Below are positions 51,901-64,000 of a DNA stretch of 64,000 nt, piece after piece; the first letter of the stretch is position 1; the number at the start of each line of letters is the position of its first letter. The translations under genes and the position numbers were made by a program. The stretch is from Mesodorylaimus sp. YZB2_4 (lineage: Eukaryota; Nematoda; Enoplea; Dorylaimida; Dorylaimidae), in contig JASANH010000138.1 of the NCBI GenBank assembly GCA_030248295.1, forward strand, positions 682,001-746,000. Reading direction: 5' to 3'. The notes below the pieces were generated by a model. It was not told where the DNA came from. It saw nothing but the letters and a program-made list of their open reading frames with translations, and did not search any database.

Positions 51901-54900
51901 GTTTGATTCGGGTATGTATTGTGGAGTCCATGCCTTTATTAATGTTAAGGCGATTGTGGTGATCACGTGATCGTTTACAATTGCAAGGAAGTGGCCATGC
52001 GTGCTTTCGACTGGAAACGAACCGAATATCGTTTCGACAACCAGTAAGACCTGTGCAAACTGCAAAAACGTGCTCGGGGTGTAGTTTAGGCGTTGTCGCG
52101 AGGATTCCACTAACGGGTGATTCTCGGGTAGATCCTTCTGAATTAGGACTATCCAGTAAGATCTGTGCGCAAATGCTGCGCCCGCCTGTCCGACAAGGCG
52201 CGGGATCTTGGAGCTTACAACATGCGCGTTCATCTCCGACAATGCGTAAGCGGAAAATATTGTAAAGTTTCTACAGCAGGCGGGGAAAAATGGGTGGTCG
52301 CAGTGGTGCATTTGGTTTGGTGTTCGTTCAAATGGGAACGTCTAGGGTTCAATTCGTGGCCATGGAAGTAGGTTTGCGAAAATATTAACCCTCGCTGGAC
52401 ATCCGAGGTGACTTATCGTCGACAGATCCGACACTAGGCCTAAATTGCGATCCGATCTGGCCAATCCGCTGCAAAAAAATTGAATATCAACGGGGATGAT
52501 ATATTTCGCACCCTCGCTGACTGACGCTGTCTATCGGAGCACAAAGGACACAGAACAACTAAAGCGGGATTGAATACCAATTGGGAAGAAAAAACGGGCA
52601 TTGCTCATTATAGTTTGCTACACATTGCCATTTCCCAGAAGATAAAGCGCGCAAAATCTTAATTGCTGATCTGGCCGATTCAGCAGGCGGATCGGATCGG
52701 TGGGTGCTGGCCACTGAGGTGGTCTGAGTGGACAGGTGGAATCTGAGCGAGTAGAACGGTCTCGACTGCGAACACCAGCAGTGTTCAGAGCCTTGAGGAA
52801 ACACCAGGGTCCAGTCCAGGACGGCCTCCATGCCGGTCCCCGCACTAGGCTATGGCCAGTTATAGTCACAAATGGGCTATGCTCAAACGGCAGAGTCCAC
52901 AAAAATATTTAAGAATGACAAATTATTAATCGCTTTCTCTGTGATATGTGGGATGCGTGGGTTGGCTCGAAGCATAGTAGGCGGATGAACGGGGGGGGGG
53001 GGGGGGAGAAATAACGTTAGGATTTACGTAATTTAAAATTGCCTTGAATTTTTTTCCCTCACATATCCCAGCGTATCAAAAGCAGTGGAGGCACCAAATT
53101 AAGATTGTTTTGGTTGTAGATTCCCAAAAGGACGAGCGAATCTACCAGCGTGGGAAATACACCAGTCGGATCCTTGCAGAGTAAGCTACCCTTTTTCTTA
53201 TCGCAAATTGCGGCAGAGGGCCGTACGCTAAGTGACGGGTGTCCACTAATAATCTGCACAAGGTCGCAGCCGCATTGCTTCCTCCCCAGGCACATTGAGG
53301 CAGTGTAAAGTAGCGCATTTCAAGCTGACCAAGACAGTGTAAAGTACTCGTTCGGCCGCCTTTTTCATGCGGCTTAAGTCAAGAAAGAAAAAAGAAACTT
53401 TTGGGGGTGTAAGCAAAGGCTAGCCAACATCCCCCCTATCTCATTGTAAGGCAGAGGGTGGTCAGTGGTGACCTTGGTGCTGGGCCCACCAAGATTACCG
53501 CATTAGAGTCATTTCGGACCTAATTTAGCCATTTTTTATTGTTGAGTGCTGGAAATCAGCTAGGTAAGTCAAGACATTGTGAAAAGTTCATTGATTTGGT
53601 TGAGTATTACAAAGTTACGGACTTGAAAATATCGAATTTATAATTTATACAGTATAACCTTGTTTGACAGCACTGACCGATATATCGGTTATCGGCCGAC
53701 ACTGATAATTATCCCTGCCGATAATGTAGATTTCTCAGTCAATCAGAGTTTTTGGCAAATTCAGGGTCTGCTGAGAGTGAATATGTCGAAGAAAAACTAC
53801 CGATTAAGTGTCAGAATGGATCAAGGAAAGTCTGGGCAACACTACTACTCCAACTAACAGTACTACTAAACACTACTCTGACCGAAACAGGCTTCATACA
53901 AGGCGCTGAAAAGGATTTTCCTTGATTTTTGCATGCTGTCGCAGCACTAACTATTCACCTAATTTTAACTGATTTACAGCGTGATTACCCTCCTTTGATC
54001 CAACGAATTCGCAAAATCTAATCGATCTGATTGAAATTTCGCTTTCTTCACATAGCGTTCGTTCGGGATCCCCGGTCGGGATCGCCCCTCCCGATCCCGA
54101 TAAAAAGTGGTCTGGATTTAATGTTGTGGATATGTGTGAAGAAGGGAAAGGGGAAAGGAAGGGAAGGGAAAGGGGAGAGGAAGGGATCGGGAAGGGAGTG
54201 TGCCAGAAGGGTAAGCTGGAGAAACTTATGCGGATGACTGACCTGATAAAAAGGAAGGAAGGGATTTGTTTGCTAATTGGTGACTGATTCTATGCTTTTT
54301 TGCTTGCATGATTTTGAATGCAATGGTAACTACTGCGCAAAAAAATTTTTGGCTCTATATTTTCTGGTTACTTGGGGTGGGTTGTAGGTTACCTACAGCG
54401 AATTAAAAGTGAAAAACCAACCCTGAAAATTCCGATCCTGGCCGGGATCCGGATCCCGGAAAAAGTGATCCTGAACGAACGCTATCTTCAGAATGTTTAT
54501 CCTCAGAAAAGGCGGGGGTGATTTTAAATTTCAAACTTCAAAATGCATATTCTCACAGCTTTCCCTGATTTTGGTTCCGAAATACCCTCTTTTTCCAGGT
54601 TCACCCAGTTTTCTAGACTTGTACAGTATATACCCTGCAAGTCATAATGGACCTGGCTTGCCTTACTTGACAGTGAGGGGCCATACAAATACGATGTCGT
54701 ATGGAAATGAGAATTTTTAACCCCCCTCCTCCTTTACAAATTTTTTTAACCCAACCCCAAAACCCCCCCCCCCCCCCTAAAATCCAACCCCCCCCCATAT
54801 TCCCACCAACAAAAACCCCCAAAAAAAATTAAAAAAATTTCCCTTTTTTTTTTTTTTTTAAAAAAAACCACCAACTACCCCTAAACAAAATAAAACTTTT

Positions 54901-55780
54901 TTTTTTTTTTTTTCCCCCCCCCCCCCTTTTTTTTTTTTTTTTTAAACCCCCCCCCGCCCCCCCCCCCCCCCCCCCCCCCCCCCAAAAAACGCCCCCCCCC
55001 CCCCCCCCCCAGCTGTATCAGATTCTAATTGATTTCTTGCCATGGCATGATTTCGGCTTCTCTGAGTTGTGTACTCTGGGTGGTCGGGTTGGGGTATTTT
55101 GGTCTACTCGCTGTGAGTTGTGAGACGGTCCCCCATTTCTGATATTTCTCTCCTCTTAGAAATGGGCCTGGTGGCAGGTGGCACGTGATGCATTTTTACT
55201 GACCCTTTCCTTTCTTGCAGATAGTTTGGATGACAACCTACTACGCACTACGATGGCCGTGGCGCGAGTACAGATACCGCGATATGGAACACTTGCATTT
55301 GTTTCCCGACGAGGTTAGTTCCGTCTTTTGCAAAGAACGAAAAAGAATATTTTTTGCGCCTGGTTGAATTTTGGGTAATGTGTGCCCGAATCAGGTGGTT
55401 TGGGCTTGTCAATCCCAATAAATCTCGTGGTTTTAAAAAGTGGTCCTCGTATGTCATAACCGATTTTTACGAGAGGACTGTTCTGTATATTTATGGTAGA
55501 AGTGGCAGTGAGAGTTAACCCGATTAGTTTGCACCCAGTCTTCCCTTTTCTGGCATTTAGAACGTGCCTGCGGAATTATTGAAAAATGTCAGCAACCAAT
55601 TGGAGCAAGTCATGCGAATGCCGAAACCGATCGACGATTATTCGCAGCAAGAACGTTCTCAAATACCAGCCATCTTCGACTTGTAAGTTGTACTGTTTGG
55701 GGCGGGGTGGATTAGAATCTAGTTTCCTACCCCATTTTAGGCCGGCCACTTACGCCAAAGACGACGGCACGAAGAAATAG
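48917..55780 (+). CDS. MRPL13: Mitochondrial ribosomal protein L13 (uL13m)
   Basis: Large-subunit protein of the mitochondrial ribosome. Exons: 48917-48952, 51769-51892, 51950-52043, a candidate 52277-52367, then 55221-55313, 55561-55682 and 55741-55780. With the candidate the total is 600 nt, 199 residues (human 178). Exon 1 ends MSSFNRVQ and exon 2 reads HWLTFTRQWHILNAKWQ then GAHKPFYHPE, like human MSSFSRAPQQWATFARIWY and GLHKPVYH. Exon 3 has SDCGDHVIVYNC; a later exon has RDMEHLHLFPDE (human MMERLHLFPDE). The last exons read NVPAELLKNVSNQLEQ and PATYAKDDGTKK. The middle exon, expected to encode a GYPGG-type segment, is doubtful: 52277-52367 fits phase and splice sites but shows only weak similarity (MGGRSG). 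The true exon may be lost in the low-complexity block. Introns of 2.8 and about 2.9 kb, rich in repeats, are far longer than those of neighbouring genes. Confidence 0.82.
49738..49966. repeat. C-rich repeated motif and hairpin in MRPL13 intron 1
   Basis: TGACCCCCCTC recurs three times (about 49748, 49813 and 49872) with short related flanks, and a variant (TCCTGACCCAG) sits at 49931. A perfect 12-bp hairpin follows: GACCCAGCCGCG at 49935-49946 with CGCGGCTGGGTC at 49955-49966 and an 8-nt loop. Just downstream GGACAAGTATA recurs twice (49968-50010), with a related ACAAGTATACAGG at 50017. It looks like decayed repetitive DNA. Confidence 0.55.
50521..50757. repeat. Degenerate two-unit tandem repeat of about 119 bp
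   Basis: Unit 1 (50521-50639) and unit 2 (50640-50757) start AAAATCAGGG/AAAATCAGCG and share GAAAAT, CCAGCC/GAGCC, GAAAAC, TTGCATT, GGTTTCAA and a closing ATTTTTG. Overall similarity is roughly 70 percent by eye. A related copy in inverse orientation lies at 54539-54617. Confidence 0.6.
51316..51647. mobile_element. 332-bp MITE-like element with 17-bp terminal inverted repeats
   Basis: ACCCTTCCCTGGTCAAA at 51316-51332 is the exact reverse complement of TTTGACCAGGGAAGGGT at 51631-51647. No transposase frame lies inside. The right end is followed by TTAA-like sequence (GGGTTAAGG), as in piggyBac-type targets, but the left flank (GCTG) is not TTAA, so family assignment is open. It lies about 120 bp upstream of MRPL13 exon 2. 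Confidence 0.7.
52991..53006 (+). repeat. 16-base G run
   Basis: An uninterrupted run of 16 G within MRPL13 intron DNA. Its length may be a sequencing error. Confidence 0.7.
53668..53720 (+). mobile_element. hAT-like terminus candidate
   Basis: CAGCACTG at 53668-53675 is followed by the palindrome ACCGATATATCGGT (53676-53689) and TATCGGCCGA. This resembles terminal repeats of hAT-superfamily elements in animals (CAG..CTG ends followed by CGATAT-rich repeats). I could not find a matching opposite end, so this may be a fragment or coincidence. Confidence 0.3.
54052..54485. mobile_element. 434-bp MITE-like element with 19-bp inverted ends
   Basis: ATAGCGTTCGTTCGGGATC at 54052-54070 and GATCCTGAACGAACGCTAT at 54467-54485 are inverted copies with one mismatch, and GATCCCGG-type words extend the pairing. 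The flanks read CTTCAC on the left and CTTCAG on the right, a possible 5-bp CTTCA target duplication. TA at each end would also suit a Tc1/mariner-type MITE. It has a GA-rich core (54137-54195) and no transposase frame. Confidence 0.7.
54539..54617. repeat. Inverse dispersed copy of the 119-bp repeat
   Basis: Read on the minus strand this matches the unit at 50521-50757. Shared words on this strand are AAAATGCA, CTTTCCCTGATTTTGG and GTTTTCTAGAC. It shows the unit is dispersed and not only tandem. Confidence 0.45.
54719..55010. repeat. Low-complexity block of long C, T and A runs, probable assembly artefact
   Basis: About 290 bp consisting almost only of homopolymer runs: C runs of up to about 30, T runs up to 18 and A runs up to 8, with abrupt switches. 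This is unlike anything else in the window. It lies in the MRPL13 intron from which a middle exon may be missing. It most likely marks a badly resolved gap or low-quality consensus. Confidence 0.8.
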
Positions 55781-57659
55781 AGCAGATCGAAAGTACGCTT
55801 TCCATAATTATTAGGCGGATTTGTTTTCCTGTTTTAATGTCTCCTTATCTACAAAGTATATGAACACAGGAAACCGCATCATCGCCACTCCTACACGAAA
55901 CATGAGCATTCGTATACAGCGTTCATTAAACAGTATCAGCACACAAAATACATTCGAGTCGCGTGTGAAAAATACATGTCGAAAAGGTTGTCAAAAACAG
56001 GTTGGCTAAAAATTGGATTGGTAAGCTGGCTCGAAAAAAAGTGCCAACTAAATTCATTCTGAAGAAAAACTGGTCAAAAAGGGAAAAAGCACTCGACGAT
56101 AAAAATAGCAGCACAGCACAGCACTGAAGCAAACAAGCAAACAAGCAAACCTATGCACAAATCATGAAAGCAACGAGTTGAGAACTGCGAGACATCGTTT
56201 TCAATGCTCGCCATTATCGCTTATGCATAAATGAGCCAAAAACATCTCCAAAAACCACACTGTTCAAATACATCGTGTACACTGACCCAAGACGGAACGC
56301 ACACAAGCTAGAGCGGGACACAGAAAATAAGTCAGCATAAATTAATCGAATGGAACGTCTACTCAAACCATCTGCGACTGAAAGACTGCTGTATTGTCGC
56401 ACAATCGTTGCTATGCTCATTCCTCATTGCCTCCAGTTTAGAACCATGGAAAATAAAAACATTTGGTTGGATTAAGTTTTTGAGAAAAACGGCCGCCTTC
56501 TAGGAAACAAAAATGAAATGGCATTTAGGAGGCATTGGAAAGACAAAAACATTGTTGCTCAAAAAAAATCATAAAAAAGGGCCAATCGGCTCAAGTGAGC
56601 AAAAAATGCAAAAGTATTGAAGGAAGGACAATTACGATACAAATAATGCAAGTTCAAGAATCGATTGGAAACTGTACACAACCAAAAAACAAGCAACAAG
56701 ACTCCACCACTCTAACTACACCAACAAACACGCACGAAAAAACCATCCAAAAACCAGCTTCCTTCACATCGTGGCAGTGTTTGAGCCGGATTTCGCGCCT
56801 AACCATGGTCAAAGTGTACATAATTACAAGGAACAAGGGAACGCGGGCGGCACCTAGTGGTCCACTACAACTCATCCATAAAACACACACCAAGCACCAA
56901 AGGTATTCCGATGTGAAAGAATGAAAAAACACAATCCAGGAGTGAAGTTTATAAGACAGACTAAAACAAGATTGTTCAAAATGCTCCTCAAACAAGTTTT
57001 ATTGAATCAAATTTGTGACTGGAAATTGATGAGGCATGAAATTTGTATTAAATCAAATATTGGTTTTTAAAATTTGACTTCCGTGCACCATACTTTTTAA
57101 AAACATGGAAATTTGTGAAAAATGCATTCGGTCATCGCCCACTGGAAATGCTCCAAGGCATTGGAATCAACAGGTCAGCGTCCCAGGGAGCCCAACACCT
57201 AATACAAGCCGTGCAAAATATCAAAGGGCACCAAAATACGGACCACTGCGGGCACGAATAAAAATAAAAAAGACACTTAAAAACAACGATGGCCTTCGGG
57301 AAGCAAATCATCCGTTCCTAGCCTAACCAATTATTTCGCTAACCAAAATAGCACACGCCTGATGGCTGGCTATCCAGTCCGCGCCTTATCGTCCGTCAAT
57401 CCAGAAGAACCTCCGCCCACCTCACTTTGGTATTAAGCGAAAAAGCTGCTCGTCGACCAGACACGGACGGCTCTGCATGTGCTCTAACGGCCGACCAATA
57501 AATCAAAAATGTCCCTTTATACATCAGTAGTCCACAAAATCAAATATGCCGAGGAATGATGCCCCGAGGGTGGCGCGAACATTGTTGACGTCGATAACAC
57601 ATATGAACACCAATCACGCAATATTGCTCAGTCAATTCTCGTCGGACCAATGCTCGTCT
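55781..57659. other. Convergent intergenic region, MRPL13 / NLK
   Basis: AT-rich spacer with an AATAAA at 56452-56457 (+). It also holds three tandem AAGCAAAC units at 56127-56150 and a GCACA repeat just before them. Open frames on both strands have only compositional bias. The NLK stop is at 57660-57662 (complement). Confidence 0.45.
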
Positions 57660-63319
<5,660 letters not shown>

Positions 63320-64000
63320 AACAATTCAACGATGAATACGAATTGGTGCTGCAACCGCCCGATTCCTCTCGACTTGGTCGCACCACCACAGACAACTTCC
63401 GATAATGCCGAAACGGACACCAACATTAAAATTATAATTCCTCACTCCCCCGATTCGTTCGTTGTCGGAAGCCAAGGCGATCGCACAAAATCAACCTCGT
63501 TTCTTCGGTCAGATGCCGAGAATAAAAATCACGCGTGTCCTATCGTACACGATCCACCAAAAGACCAATCAAGCAAGCGTGCCTTGACCGGTAAAAAAAG
63601 TGCTAGCGGCAAGACTCTCGAAACGAGTCTACAATCGTCCAACTCGTTCTTTAGCTGAGGGTGGGCCAGACCAGGGCGTCGTGCATTGATATTTTCCACT
63701 ATAAACGCGTCCTAAAAAGTAAACAAAGACCCGATTAGTCAGTTAGACAACGCCCCGCTTTACGAATACTAAGGCGGGGGTACAAATTTTCTCATCGCCA
63801 ACCCACGACCGAGCTAATAAAGTAATTTTTCAGGCTAGCTAGCGCAGTCCAGGCCAGAGCATTTTCGGGGAACGCGATATAATAAAACGTAGACGACTCG
63901 GACTGAGGGGCGCGAATACGCGTAAACGATAATAGCGATCGTTCGTAATCAGCTGCCGTGCCGAGTGGCGGATCGGCCGTCCGTTAGCTGCCGAGCAGCT
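63320..64000 (-). other. Upstream region of NLK
   Basis: 5' leader and promoter side of NLK. A plus-strand open frame (63299-63658) overlaps the NLK start and is Asn/Ser-rich without recognised content. No splice acceptor stands just before the NLK ATG, unlike several other genes here. Nothing else recognised. Confidence 0.4.

Noticed and set aside
51745-52311. 188-codon minus-strand open frame opposite MRPL13 exons 2-3
   Set aside because: The plus strand carries phase-consistent MRPL13 exons; the minus frame is a shadow.

Overview
The window is intron-rich animal nuclear DNA. It carries at least 15 protein-coding genes on both strands, with introns mostly of 50-500 bp, GT-AG splice sites and acceptors ending in TTTCAG or TTTTAG. 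I rebuilt the gene models by hand from splice signals, reading phase and family similarity. Nearly every full-length model closes in frame across 4 to 24 exons. An EGF-CUB-TSP1 astacin of the NAS-36/NAS-37 type and splice acceptors a few bases before many start codons suggest an ecdysozoan, most likely a nematode. No species call is justified.

Layout, left to right. RPL9 (+, 5' end outside the window) is followed by a tetraspanin (+), an NKCC-type cation-chloride cotransporter (-, 14 exons), a large ARHGEF17-like RhoGEF (+, 24 exons), ribosomal protein S3 (-), and a Pol I subunit RPA43/POLR1F-like gene (+). RPS3 and POLR1F are head to head with 274 bp between their start codons. Then come a CD2BP2/LIN1-like GYF protein (-), a 3-beta-HSD family enzyme (-), ARF1 (+), DBF4 (-), an SH3-WW-PH-RhoGAP protein (+), METTL5 (+), an unrecognised coiled-coil protein (+), the astacin (+), mitochondrial ribosomal protein L13 (+, with two introns near 3 kb) and the Nemo-like kinase NLK (-).

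From 1 to about 48 kb the region is gene dense and mostly clean. The 48-57 kb region is repeat rich: it holds short inverted-terminal-repeat elements, a degenerate tandem repeat, hairpins, long C and G runs and a 290-bp low-complexity block that looks like an assembly artefact. All of this lies mainly in the MRPL13 introns. METTL5 intron 1 carries a striking 711-bp foldback element.

Functionally, five genes belong to ribosome production or translation (RPL9, RPS3, POLR1F, METTL5, MRPL13). Three act on small GTPases (ARHGEF17, the RhoGAP, ARF1). The rest are cell-cycle, splicing, ion transport, steroid, protease and Wnt/MAPK-branch genes. I found no evidence for an unknown multi-gene system. 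The most interesting items are the ribosomal bidirectional promoter, the foldback element, the internal exon/intron duplications in DBF4 and ARHGEF17, and the unusual NLK splice sites and activation loop.
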